Assembly: GCA_037954325.1 (NCBI GenBank)
Contig: JBBMNZ010000016.1
Location: 3,882,001-3,946,000 of the forward strand
DNA: 64,000 nt
Source of the DNA: Fistularia commersonii
Taxonomy: Eukaryota; Chordata; Actinopteri; Syngnathiformes; Fistulariidae
Reading direction: 5' to 3'
The position numbers and the translations under genes are program-made. Shown in pieces: positions 26,339 to 38,317 of the stretch (position 1 is its first letter; each line of letters starts with the position of its first letter). The notes under the pieces were generated by a model. The model saw nothing but the letters and a program-made list of their open reading frames with translations, did no database searches and was not told where the DNA came from.

Positions 26339-27437
26339 TACATGTCATTGCATATTTTGCAATAGACCAAGGTAGAATAGTATGGCGTGTATTAATATCT
26401 GAGGCATGATACTTGGAATGTGCATGTTTTTACTTTCAGGTGAGATCCCAACATTTCTTGTCTGAAAACAACAATAAAGAAAACAAAATACAAAAACAAA
26501 GTTGTTGTAATCTTGTCCTAAATCATGATCCTCAGTTACATGTCATGCGGTATTATATGTCTCATAACAGTGTCTGTCCAGATTAGGCATCCTCTTTGAG
26601 ACACCGAGATGATTAGCAGCCTTTTGATCCCTCAAGTCTGTGTAGCAAGGTGTTGCAGGGACACTTAAACGTAGCTTACAATAATCAGTATAAATAGTGT
26701 TCTCAAAACATTATACAACTATTATGCAATTGAAAGAAAATGAATGCATCAAAATGTATTTTTTAATTTTATATGGACGACGCAATTTTAAGCAATTCCA
26801 GCATACTACGTGAAACTCATTTGATTTACTTTTCAGCTTTCAACCTACACACCAAAAGCCACGAGATCCTGATTATACATGTTTAACTGTTATTTGAGAC
26901 AACATGCTTCCTGTTGTCCTGTACCACACAAGCTGCAGGGTCATGGCTCTCATTGAGAGACAATATAGCCTGCACTGTAATCATTATTGACGAGTGGAAA
27001 GTATGGGAAAATTGGAGTTTCAGTCATCTAGCCCCAGGCCTCTGGCTGTAATGGAAAGATTAAAAGCTGTAGCTGAATCACACACCCAGTGCCAAAGAAC
27101 AATCCCTGACACCCACCTCCCTGTTCAGTACCATCACCTCCATTTTTACTTTCTACCAGTGATGCTAAATAGATTACAAGGGATTCACCTATTTAAAGAC
27201 TTGAGCAAAAGCTCGGTAGCTTATTTTTGGATCATCCAAGAATAACGACTGTAGTAACAGTGTTGGTGGCACTAGGGGAATCTAATTGAAGTAAATTACC
27301 ATTGCATTGTGGGAGAAAACTCTGGTGTAGAGCAGCCTCACTATCATTCTGAGGCTTTGTAGGTCAGCTCAGTATTGTTTTCAGTGCCTCCACCGGGATT
27401 TCACGTTCATCACTTCTACTCCTCTTACAACTCCAGC

Positions 27438-30400
27438 ATGTCTCTCAGACTCCTGCCAGCGATTATAACAGACAATGATGAAGACGATGATGGAAATTTC
27501 ACAAAATGGATGAGTAGTTACTGGTGTCATGGAGCAGAGGGTGGTCACCACAGAGAGAGGAAGCGCAGTTTCAGAAGACCTGGAAAAACACAAGCTGATC
27601 GAAGAGCATCACTCCCAACGGTGGTAAGAATCATCTACGGTATATGAATCACCTTGAAATTGTTCAAAACGTGACAAACTTTGGCAATCAATAGAAAGTG
27701 AGATTTAAGCCATTTTTGTTTGTGAAGTCAAGTCTGGCTTCAGCTGTGATTTAATAGAACATTTTCAAAAAATTCTAGACTGCAATGAGTAAAAAAGGTA
27801 GAACAAGACTAATTCTATCGTGCAAACATTAAAAAAAAACACTTGGCTATGAGTGCTATTTGGCCAATGTTTTCTTTCTTTGACCAGTTTTGTCTGAGGC
27901 ACCACGGAAACACACACACAGACAAACTATAAGAACAAACACTGGAAACTACACTCAGCAAAATACTAAATTTACATGTAACACATTCTGATGCTAGAAA
28001 TTCTGTTACATCTGACAGTTTACCGGCAAATGATTCTCCACCTCATGGCGAGATTTCAAGTAAATAAAGATTTCAAAATTTTCCCTTTATGAAGAAATGC
28101 TCATTTTTTTATCGCATGCCAGCTTAAGAACATTTTTGGTTGGAAAGCATGAAAGCATGGCTGCACGGTGGTGCAGAAGTTAGCGCTTCGGCCTCACAGC
28201 AGGACCCTTCTCCCCATGTCTGCGTGGGTTTCCTCCGGGATTTCCTGTTTCCTCCCACAGTCTAAAAACATGCAGCGGGTTAATTGGAAAAAAAAGGGAA
28301 AATTTCATGAGTGAGTGAGTGAATGGTTGTCTGTCTGTATATGCGGCTGTGCCATTTACTGGCCACCAGTCCAGGGTGTACCCCGCCTCTCGCTCGATGA
28401 CAGCTGGGAAAGGCTCGGCACCCCCCCCGACCCTGAATGCAGGATGCAGATGATGGATGGCTTTCTAGTGTAATGCAATGTATTTTTGGAATTTTTTTAT
28501 TTGTCAGCCTCAGTATTCCCTTACAAACTTTTTTTTTAATTTGACCCTGTTGAATGTTGATAATTCTGCTGCTCAGTATCATAGTTATTCTGAAGAGATT
28601 GATGAGCAATCGTTTGAGCAATCTTTGGGAGTTATGCCTGGGGGAATCTGCGATAGCTGTTGGTTTTAACAAGACCGGCATTGTTAAATGACCTAACATA
28701 CTTGCATAGCGCACTTTGATGCAGTAGCACATTTCCTACTGCATCAGAACTAAATTAATTTATGTCTCCCCCACCTCCGTTCTTTTTTTTTTTTACTTCA
28801 TATGCATTTTGTGGTGGTCCAAAAGCTCTCCTCTCAATTTTTACACTGATGATTTCATATTGGCACTTTGGAGATCAGAATGTATTAGTTCATTTGGGTG
28901 GTGCATGTGTGAATGTAATTTGTGCAGGTGTAAAGTTGTAATAAAGAAAAACTATTTCATATATCTGACATATCATATGGCAACCTAGAAATATATTGAA
29001 AGTTGAAATATTTGGCTAATTGTACTGATATAAAAACTTTTTTTTCAAGATCAATATTTCAAAAGTTTGAGACAAATATTCAAAATGTTGAAATTCCTTT
29101 CAGGAAGACAAAGTATAACAATTGCTGCTCAAATATATATGAATTAATATGGCCTTTCATACAGAAATAAGTAATTTAAGCATTTTGCATAATGGATAAT
29201 TTGAATTTCCATTTTTTAAATAACGCTTAATGACAACTCTTACTTACCATGTAAGGAATGTCAGACATCCTCTTAGATTTGTTTTCTCTAAACACTCCAG
29301 TATCACCCCGGCTGTAATTTAAAATGATATGTTTATTCCTTTGTGTTTAGAGTCTTTCATGGATCTGGACGATTGAAACGAGTTATGGCTATAGTTTAGT
29401 CATGCCAATCTATTGATGAACCCTTTCTTGTCACATACTGTAGATCAAGATGATTAAGAGGAGAAACAAGGAATAGCATAAATGATCCATATAGGAATTG
29501 ATATAAAAAAACAGTCTTCTCAGGTAATGGTTATCATGACATGCTACATTTTTGAAATGTGTTTGCACTGAGATGTCCCCCTGTCCTGACTACCATGCCC
29601 CCAAAATGTATTAAATCTAAGACATCTAAGGTTTAATTCATGTAGCTAAAAACCCAGTGATGTTGGTTTCCTTCCTCACCCAAAGCTGAGGAGAAAGACC
29701 TCCTTACATTCAGAGCAGAAAATATCTTGATTTTCTTGTCTGATTTACAGCTCATTGAATGGAGACTTTTAAAGGATCAGTTCAACAGTTCAGCAATTCA
29801 TCTCAGACCAAAATATATGTCAACATGTTACCATTAAAAAAAGAAAGAGTGACAATCTGATTATTGGTCTTTGGCCTTATCCAAGGAGTACACATTCTGC
29901 TATTAGCTTGGTGTTTGGCCAATATATTACTTAACCGATTAATCCCTGACAAGGCTCAACAGGGGAATCAGCCTTGGGTTCATTGTTTTCATAGGTATTC
30001 TTAACATTTTCTGCTAAAGAGGCATAATATTACCACATTTTCTTTAATGGTTTGACTTTGTGTGGCCATTTTTTAACATATGATTCTTCTCCTCGTGGTC
30101 CGCAGTCACAATTAGATGCCATGAAGTTAAACCGGCTACACACAGCTACAATGGCACCGTCCCCGAGCCACATTAAAACAAGAGAGGAGAAGGGAGACCC
30201 TCGACCCCACCAGAGAGCTCGGCGGTCTTCCTCAGATGACAACGGTCGTCCCAAGTCAGCTATGGCAGAGAACCGCATCACCACGATCCCAGAGCTTACA
30301 GAGTCTTTTGAAAAGAGACTTTGGCTTTGTGATAAGCGGAACATATCTCTGGTGAGTTACAATGAATGCAGACTGAGCCAGTTTTCCAGTTTTTTATGAT

Positions 30401-32597
30401 TATCATATGTTGCAAAAGATCTCATTAATCCTGTTGTCACTTGGGTTTGGAGCATGTTGTTTTTCTCTTTGACTGTGACGTATTAACAAGTTCTTAGACA
30501 TTAATGATCTCTTAAGCGTTTAAAGAGGCATTATCTTTATGCACTGACAGGATCAAGGATACGTTTCAACTGCATAACATTGGGGATGGACAAAATAATC
30601 AGATTTATATTTTAAAGTCTAATCATTATGAAAGCACTGTGTTTTTCAGATTTTCTTGATTTGTGATGGAATGATTGAAAAAGAGCATTTGTTAAGCAAG
30701 ACATATAAACAGAAAACTCAACTCCAAATTCTCAGTAAGTAATAATGTTGATTAAACTTTATTATTGGGATGACTAAAATATTCATAATGACACAAGAAA
30801 GCAGCCTCACAAAACAGACACGAGCCAAATGAATAAATACATGAATCAAAAACAAGTGGACCATATGCTGTCAGTAATATATATCAGTATCATTGGTGTC
30901 ACAGTGAATAAAAGGACATGATCGATATTCAGCTTGTTAATTCTTGAAATACATTTATTGAGCCAAATGCTTTCTTCTTAGCTTTTGTCTTGTTATGAGT
31001 ACGACAAATATTCAAGTCCTTCTACAACATGAACAGATAACAACACATTTCAAAACAACTCTTATAACTCTGAATATGAGACCATGAAAGTTATTTCCTT
31101 GAAATGAAATCTGATCTTGTAACTTTTTTTGTCCAACATACGTTTTGCGACGTGAAGTTGTATGAGTTAATAAAGATGAAACCACAAAACAGTACTAGTA
31201 AGCTACTTATTTAATTTGGTAATTTTGCTATATTCTTTCTTGTTTCTGTTACAGAATGTTGACAAGTTGTGCCTGATCTGCCATGAGGACATGTGTAAGA
31301 CTGGAGGGAAAGTTCAAGAGTTGCACTGTACCCACCGTTTCCACAAAGAGGTAATACATTTTGAAAAGAATTTGTCTGTACAGCATTGACACTCCCCTGG
31401 CCTTTCTATCGCATGGAGCAAGTAGGAATCCTTCCCTGCATGCGACACATCAATACGATGCATGACAGCAGTTTTTTTCTTGGACATAAAAAATGTCAAA
31501 TAGTTTGAAAATGCACTTGAACTCTGGAAGCATTATAGCATTCTAAGAGTGTAACATTCATTGGTAATAATGTCTCCATTTGGGTGCCAAAGGCGGCACA
31601 GGGGTTAGAGCAGTGTCAGACTCACAGCAGTGGCGAGGCAGCAGCTTGTCAGGTGCACAGACTCTTCGATGGGAGGAGAAAGTCAGCAGATGACCCGATG
31701 ACCACAAAGAAGGAACAGCAAACACTCCGTCGTCAGTTTTCCCTGCGGAGACATCGCTGATAATCCCTCTCTAGAAGGATGTGAGAAACCTGTCGAGAAG
31801 ATATTGGAGAAACACGTCAACAGCAGATCTTCTGTTGAAGGAAGAATGTGGTGTGAGCTTCTTCTGTTCAATCTCAGGGTGTTTACTTTGTCTGATCTTA
31901 GTCTGTTCAAATGTCCTTTGTCAAGGAGATGACAAAACTTGTGATTTAACATTAAAAAACCTTTTCCTCCCAAATCTTTTGACTATTTGCAATAGTTGTG
32001 AAAATGATGTTAAGTGTTGTTTTTCCAAATATTAAATAACTGAAGTTTCCTACTACTATTCGCCCTCTGCCATGTTGAAATGCATGGCTTTAATGATGTA
32101 AAAATTAGGCACAATATTTTGATTTTAACTCCTCTAAGGCTAACTCTGTATACTGTCTGTACTATGTGTAACCACTGAAGCATGGAAATTTTTAATGTAC
32201 CATATTTATTTCACTTAATATGCAGTAAAGCATAATGTCTGGTTTATATTTGTTTGACCTGATGGTGATTTAATTTAGTCCAAACTCTGCGGTCGTTTTT
32301 GTGACGCGAGACCAAAAAAATCAATATAGTCAATGCAAAATGCTTTGGACTCCACATGAGAGGTTGCAGCTTTACTCTTGTATAAACATGCTTTAACACA
32401 CTCCACTTGCGTCACAGTCAAATCTACACCTTAAGGAGAGATTACATTTTTAAGTTAATCCAAAATTGTTCTTTTAACCTGCGTTTCAGTGCATGGAGCA
32501 GTGGCTGTGGAAAAAACAAACCTGTCCTGCATGCCGTGTCAGCGTTTCCATGCCGAAGCCCCTCTACTGGTCTTCATCCCGAATCAAAGTCCCATAA
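27438..32597 (+). CDS. lnp1: LNP1-like protein with C-terminal RING-H2 finger (4 exons)
   Basis: Exons: 27438-27623, 30106-30351, 31255-31350, 32490-32597 (636 nt, 211 aa); all junctions are in phase 0 with GT-AG borders. The start is the first ATG of the coding frame; upstream in-frame codons have no ATG. The N-terminus has an acidic run followed by FTKWMSSYW (residues 21-29), matching human LNP1 (FAKWMSSFW), then ADRRASLP. Exon 2 ends with SFEKRLWLCDKRNISL, which matches human SFERQLCFRTKRSASL at the same place. After that the protein differs from human LNP1: C150, C153, C169, H171, H174, C177, C188 and C191 form a complete C3H2C3 RING-H2, so an E3 ubiquitin ligase role is likely (inference). 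Its position between tomm70 and tmem45 supports orthology to LNP1. A poly(A) signal cluster (AATAAATAAA) lies near 32,843. Confidence 0.85.
28159..28460 (+). repeat. Mermaid-like tRNA-derived SINE, near full length
   Basis: In intron 1 of the lnp1-like gene. It starts GGCTGCACGGTGGTGCAGAAG (A-box-like part), then TTAGCGCTTCGGCCTCACAG, GTCTGCGTGGGTTTCCTCCG, TTTCCTCCCACAGTCTAAAA, CCACCAGTCCAGGGTGTACC, and a GATGATGGATGG tail. The B-box segment is partly deleted. Confidence 0.88.
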
Positions 32598-34500
32598 TAA
32601 AACCTCAGATTGACCAACCTGCATGTGACCCCAACCCTATCCATCTCTCTGATATTCTGCATGCACGGCAAGATTGTGTTGCTGAGGAGATGACAACGGT
32701 TCAAACCTCAATAACAGTTTGGATAACTTGAGATTTAAAGAAAAAAAGGAAGATGACATGAATAAGTGTGAGTTTCTTCATATTGTATGTGAACCCTTCC
32801 CCTCTGGTGGTTGGTAATGTTTGCATATATAAATTAGATAAAATAAATAAATTACAATAAATTAACCCAGTTTCATCTCATTCAATACTTTGTATTAATG
32901 GCACAGCTTCATGCAGAGAGCTTTGACAGTAATAATAACTCATGACGAATACTTTTGCCACTATAAAATAACCCGCTGTACTATTAAATCATAAAGGTCA
33001 AATCCTGTGTCTGAGACAGCGGTTGTGGCCATTCTACCTTTTTCTCCCAGCGGCTCTATCATCCTGCCTTATCTTTTGCATTGTTTTGCATGTCAAATGT
33101 TTTGTATGTTACATCTTATCAACCCCATTGCTGAGCTTTCGAGTGTTGCTATTGTGTTGTTTTCTCGGGCCGCCATTTGGTTTGCTGCTCGCACTGAACA
33201 ACTACATTCTTTATCATCTATATCTATGTACATGTATATGTATGTGTGTATATGCAAATATATATGACTATGAATATATACATTTATATATATGTATATA
33301 TACATACATATTTATATATTTCTCAATTTCAATTTCAATTTTCAATCATTTCAATATTATTACTATGTGAAATCTTCTCAACCTTACAGTTTGAAGCATC
33401 TATGTTGTGACATGCCATCTTGCGCTGCCACCCACTTTACTGCTTGCACTGAACAACTGTCACCACACACACACACACGCACATTTATGTGCTTACATGA
33501 TAAATATGTGTACATATACTTTTACTTTAGTGTATATCGTCCAAATTCTAATGATTACATCATTATTTTTTTCAAACAGTATAACACATGCTTTTATTTA
33601 GCTTTCATGAGACAGTCTCCAAGTCATTTAGGATTGCTTAAAATCTGAGTAAATATATCTATATCATGCATAGTCTGTTGGGATATCAATAATTTCTGTA
33701 TAAGTGACTCAAATCAATTGCCATGCAGCTGTAAATAATGCAATATTTGCTAGTTCAAAAGTAAAATGGCATTTCAGCAAAGCTTTCTATGTGGTATTTT
33801 GTATGCAATCGTTTCGGATTATCTTTCATGATTGAAATACTGACATTCTGACGTGTTTGGTGACACACATTCATCAAGGATCTATGTAAAACTTCAAGGT
33901 GTTTTATTCATTGGCTTCTTGTGAACAAACTGGCTGTACATACACACACACACACACAGCACTCCTCAGCTTCCCGGTGTCCCAGACTTGAATACAATCA
34001 CATAACATTTGGTTTAACATTTCCTTGTTGAAATGAGTAATCGACATACTCTCACCTCTGTATGCTTACAGAAACAATTTAGTGACTATGTCATTTCACT
34101 TGACCTCCACTGTTGAGAGTGTACACTGGAACCCTCCAGAGAATTATTAAAATGAGAGCATTATTTTCTTATGCCCAGGCTTATTAAATCAAATTTAAGG
34201 TGGTTCAGTCCTCTTCAGGTGTTAAAGTATTTCAGCAGAATCTGCTCCTCTGTGCTCACACATGGTCTGTATCATATAAAAAAAAAAAATACAGTAATAT
34301 AAATTCAGGTATGTTTTTTTTAGATTTCTGAGTGATTACATGTGTTTTTGTTTGCAAATCACACCGCACCGCATTTGCATCATCATTATAATGACTTAAC
34401 AATCGCAGATAAATAAGTGAGTGAGTGTTTACCTCAACTTCACGCTCAAGTCTTATCACTTGGACATTTGCAAGTGTGTTTCCGCCGAAGGTCAAACGTC
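32598..34500. other. Intergenic, simple-sequence rich
   Basis: Contains a CTCF-like motif (32,798-32,811, minus), a TATA/TATG-rich tract (about 33,215-33,330), CA runs (33,463-33,478 and 33,939-33,957), and a diverged direct duplication: a block ending CTCGCACTGAACAACT near 33,190 is echoed by CTTGCACTGAACAACT near 33,445. No exon is supported. Confidence 0.5.
32798..32811 (-). promoter_or_regulatory. CTCF-like motif (minus)
   Basis: Reads CCACCAGAGGGGAA on the minus strand, close to the CTCF core CCACCAGAGGGC. It lies 200 bases past the stop of the lnp1-like gene and faces the plus-strand motif at 23,651. Confidence 0.35.
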
Positions 34501-34519
34501 ATGCGAGGAGATGCTGAAG

Positions 34520-35016
34520 TATTCCAGCTACCGTGTACGTGCAGCGGGACTCGGCGTGGCTTCTCCAGGCTCCGCCCGGCTCGGTCCCGCAAAAAACAGG
34601 ATGGAAAAAAAATAGCGATTCTCTCCACAGCAGCGCAACTTGCAGGCGGAGTGAAAGTGCACACGTGGACACACAAGATTGACAGCGACTTTGACCAATT
34701 AGAGCACGGGTTGATAACGTCAAGGCCCTTCAATCATCCAATGGGATCGCCCGTGTGTTGTTAAAAACCTAAGCCGTATTGGGTCGGAAAAATTAGGGAG
34801 AAAAAAAAGAGGTTACGAGTTCAGTCTGGTGGCTGCAGGAGTAAACGACAGATGTTTAATCCCAGTTCTTTTCAGGATCAGAAGAGAAATCTCTTCTTCG
34901 TTCAGTGAAGAACTATTTATGTGATGGAAAATATGAAGATGCCTTGATTTTTTTTCCCCGCTTGAATATATCCTACCCTCCAGGAAACATTAATTTGCAG
35001 AAACAACCCTGCCTGG
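34520..35016 (+). promoter_or_regulatory. Possible tmem45 promoter and untranslated first exon
   Basis: A local CpG-rich patch (about 34,530-34,660) is followed by CCAAT-type elements (GACCAATTAG near 34,693, ATCCAATGGG near 34,735). Downstream, CCTG|GTAAGA at about 35,016 is a good splice donor, and the tmem45 coding exon starts just after an acceptor (CTTACTTTAG at 38,303-38,312). The two could form an untranslated exon 1 with a 3.3-kb intron. This is inference; no transcript is visible. Confidence 0.35.
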
Positions 35017-35554
35017 GTAAGACCCCCTTCTTCCATCATTACAAAAGAATTCAACGCGTCTTATTTTTTGTACAGTGTAGTACTCTGATTTATAATCAGT
35101 ATTCTAACAACTTTTTTGACAAGTTAATCGGATAAGTTTCATAAGTAACAAAAAGTTTTTTTGAATACCTTTTGATTCCTGTGTTGCACAGTCTGCTCTT
35201 TATGCTTAGCCTGGATAAACAATCATACTTATTACTACATATACTGTAGTTGGGAGACAGTTATTTGATGTTAAAACGTTTTTTTTAGCTGATAATTATA
35301 ATTTGATGTGACACGGCCTGCCCTGTTTGTCTTCTTTAAAGCAGATGATTTAACATTTGAGTTATTTTGCATGTTCACATTGAAGTTGGATTGATGTAAA
35401 TGTTTTGGTATCGCTGTAAATAAAATCAATGTCACAATCGAACATCAGTGACCAGTAGAATCTCACTGGAAATCAATTAATAACGAATCAATTACATGTT
35501 TAGTATGGCGTTAGGGAATAATGGGGGAAATGTGAAAAGCATCATGCAGTGCAC

Positions 35555-35892
35555 CAGGGGTGGGCACTTATTTTGGCCGGCGGGCAACATTTCTTCTTTT
35601 AATTTTCATGCGTGGGCCAACTAGGTGAACAAAATGAAAATTGCAATTTAAATATTTCAATTTTTTGGCATTTTATTTCAATTTTAAAATCATTAATGAT
35701 AATATAAAAGTACCGACCGACATTTATATTTAATCCTCCATACAAAATTGGACAAAAGGAAAAAATAAGTTTCTAAATTCAATATTGATTGAAAATACTT
35801 GTTAAAATATTCAAAGAAAGTAGTTTGGGGGGCTCGATAAAAAAGCAAAATGGGCCAGATGTGGCCCGCGGGGCCTAAAATGCCCAGGTCTG
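35555..35892. mobile_element. hAT-like MITE, copy 1
   Basis: Ends are imperfect inverted repeats: CAGGGGTGGGCA at the left and TGCCCAGGTCTG at the right (9 of 12 positions pair). Flanking octamers CAGTGCAC and AAGTACAC agree at 6 of 8 bases, consistent with an aged 8-bp hAT target duplication. Subterminal GGCGGGC and GGCCCGCGGGGC also pair. No transposase is encoded. A related copy lies at 51,759-52,087. Confidence 0.75.
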
Positions 35893-37089
35893 AAGTACAC
35901 TATCACTTGTTAGATGGTCATTTATTTGGTTGAAGAAGAATAATAATGATGCTGTTTGCTTAATAAAAAAAAAGTCTTACCTTACCTCAATGTAACTAAT
36001 AATTCAAAGAAATATAGAACTGGTAAATCCGAAAAAAAACAGCAACTATAACAACAAAGAAAATCCCAAAGCGCAATTGTGGGAAAATGTAACAAACACC
36101 AGTAGCACTGTTGTCATATGGGAGACTGGTAACCATGGCAACTGAATGTTTTCCTGTATCTGGAGAGGCTGCGCATGTGGAGGGCCATCAGACCCAGATG
36201 AGCTCAGTTTAATATCTCAGGCAGTCTGGTTGTGGTGGGTGTCTTCTTTCACACCATTCCCTTTGTCACTGGCTAGAACATTATCTGTCATCTCCATCAG
36301 AAAGGCCCGTTTGTGAGTGCCTAATTCTTATTCCACGCTCATGTTTGATGTCACTCACGGTTTAAAAACCACTGCTGATTACTGAAAAGACAGAAATCGA
36401 ATTTGTTAAATATAGTATTTTATGACCACCAATTTTCTCAAACACCGAGAGTCTTGTGTTCAGTCCAATAAAACAAACTGGTTCAAACTTTTAGTCTGAA
36501 GCTATAAGAAGAAAGATGCAAGCCTCTTTTGTTCATATTTCTAGCAAGGTCAGCTGAGTGGTCACTACTAGGGTGTACACAAATATTATGTTTGATTACA
36601 CTGTTTAAATTAGAGGCACTCCCCCTCATTTATTACTTTCACCAAGCCGGGTTTGTTTCTTTTTTCACTTCTGTTTGCTTTGCTTTGCCTTTCTGTCATC
36701 AAAACTATTAAGAAATACACCAAACTATCACTCAAGTATTTAATTTCTTTTTTAACATTTTAACTTTTTTATTTCCTTAAGACTGTATATAATTAAAGGA
36801 ACATCATCAACATTTTGTAACATTATCTAGCTTGGGAACTATTTCACGACATCGTAATTTCGGGTCTTTCATGTAGTGTTAGAGTAAACATATAATTGCC
36901 TTTCTATTTCAAAGTTGCTTCTTAACTCCAAGGTTCACTTCGTCAAAAAAAAAAAAAAAAAGACATTTCAAAATATAGGAACACTCAATAGTTTACCTAG
37001 TATCTAAGGCTTACTTACATTTCAATGTACCTGAATGCCAGAGGCAGTCTTGACTGGCCTTGGAGCAACTGCTTCTTCTTCTACGTCTT

Positions 37090-37474
37090 CTTTTCCTTTT
37101 GGCTTTTCCCTTCAGGCGTCGCCACAGCGAATTAAGCTTCTCCATCTAACCCTAATCTCTATATCCTCCTCTCTCACACCAACTACTTTTATATCCTCTC
37201 TCATGACATCTGTAAATCTTCTCTTTGGTCTTCCTCGAGACCTCCTGCCTGGCAGCTCCAATTCCAGCATCCGTCTATCAATATATTCACTATCCCTCCT
37301 CTGTACATGACCCAACCATCTCAGTCTGGCTTCTCTGACCTTCTCTCCAAAACATCTAACATGTGCTGTTCCTCTGACAGACTCATTCCTATTGTTATCC
37401 ATCCTGGTCACTCCCAAAGAGAACCTCAACATCTTCATCTCTGCAACCCCCAGCTCTGCCTCTTGTCTTTTTGC
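37090..37474 (-). mobile_element. LINE 3' fragment with RT C-terminal remnant
   Basis: The minus strand stays open over 37,438-37,112 and encodes REARLRWLGHVQRRD, then LELPGRRSRGRPKRRF and RWRSLIRCGD, the characteristic end of the reverse transcriptase ORF of a common non-LTR retrotransposon. The element is 5'-truncated, so it is not a host gene. Confidence 0.85.
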
Positions 37475-38209
37475 CTTTGGAGCAACGTCTGCTATTCAAA
37501 AAAATAGTCTTCCGCAACAGATGGTGTTATTACATCCATGATTCACCAGATGTGTCTCAGCCTTGAGTGAAGCTCCTTATTTCATCTTCACATTGTAATT
37601 TGAAGATTTTCCCCCCTGTCTGCATACCAATCTTCGCACACATTAATGCCTTTGGCATTTATACTTTGAAACAATTAGCCCAGGGCCACCAAACTGACAA
37701 GAAAAGCTATTTGAAGTGACTCAAGGCCCAATATCGTCAATGATTTTGAAAATCTTCCTCATCTGTGGCTGGTCAAAGAGTTTTTGACAAACATTCTCAC
37801 GTGGCGTGGGCAACAGGCTTTCCTCACCAGCTTGTTAAGCCGCGTTGCCCACGCCAGTCTTGGCGGAACTTAAAACCAAACAAAGAGGAGCTAGAATTTG
37901 TGTAGTTGAATTATCATTTCCTTGTACAGATGCTAGCTATAGTTTGAGACATCCACATATGCTCCCTTGCCTCCAGACACTGTGATAAAATATCAAAACC
38001 AAAGTGGAAATATGCTAATTTCTAATATGCTAATATGCTAATAATCATTTTTCAAAGAAGCAAAGTTTCCTCGATTGCAGTGTTTGGCTCAAATTGTGTT
38101 TTTTGTGGGATGTAATGCCACATCCCTCTTTGATCATTCCTTTTTCCTTATGGATTAAAACACAATGTCCATGAAAGACATCCTTCATTTTGCAATTTTA
38201 ATTTTTATG

Positions 38210-38275
38210 TCGAAATCAAGAAGATTTTGACGAAGAATTCACCGTGACTTAGACAACTGAGAACCTCCGCACATT
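38210..38275. repeat. Short dispersed repeat, copy 2 of 3
   Basis: Shares AAGATTTTGACGAAGAATT and ACTGAGAACCTCC with the copy at 21,930-22,000. It lies right before the tmem45 acceptor. Confidence 0.5.
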
Positions 38276-38317
38276 TGTTTTTATAACCTTCGTGTTTTCA
38301 CCCTTACTTTAGGTGTC

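Larger units (their letters stand above)
23331..27437. other. Intergenic spacer between divergent tomm70 and the lnp1-like gene
   Basis: About 4 kb without a supported exon. It holds a CTCF-like motif (23,651-23,671) and two opposed mermaid-like SINE pieces (25,950-26,338). An untranslated first exon of the lnp1-like gene may lie here, because an acceptor-like TTTTCAG sits at 27,379-27,385 just before its coding exon. Confidence 0.5.
35017..38311. other. Stretch upstream of tmem45 coding exons (intron or spacer)
   Basis: Holds a hAT-like MITE, an A-tract (about 36,944-36,961), a LINE 3' fragment, a structured inverted repeat (37,802-37,856) and a copy of a dispersed short repeat (38,210-38,275). 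No coding exon is supported. Confidence 0.5.

Noticed and set aside
27375..27437. Upstream extension of the lnp1-like exon 1
   Set aside because: The open frame there starts with TTG, not ATG, and overlaps an acceptor-like TTTTCAG; ATG at 27,438 is followed by the conserved N-terminus.
33007..33648. Overlapping Tyr/Ile/Cys-rich open frames
   Set aside because: They translate TATA/TATG and CA simple repeats; low-complexity peptides without family signals.
37112..37438. 108-codon minus-strand frame with GRRSRGRPKRRF
   Set aside because: It is the reverse-transcriptase tail of a LINE that occurs in several copies, so it is not a host gene.
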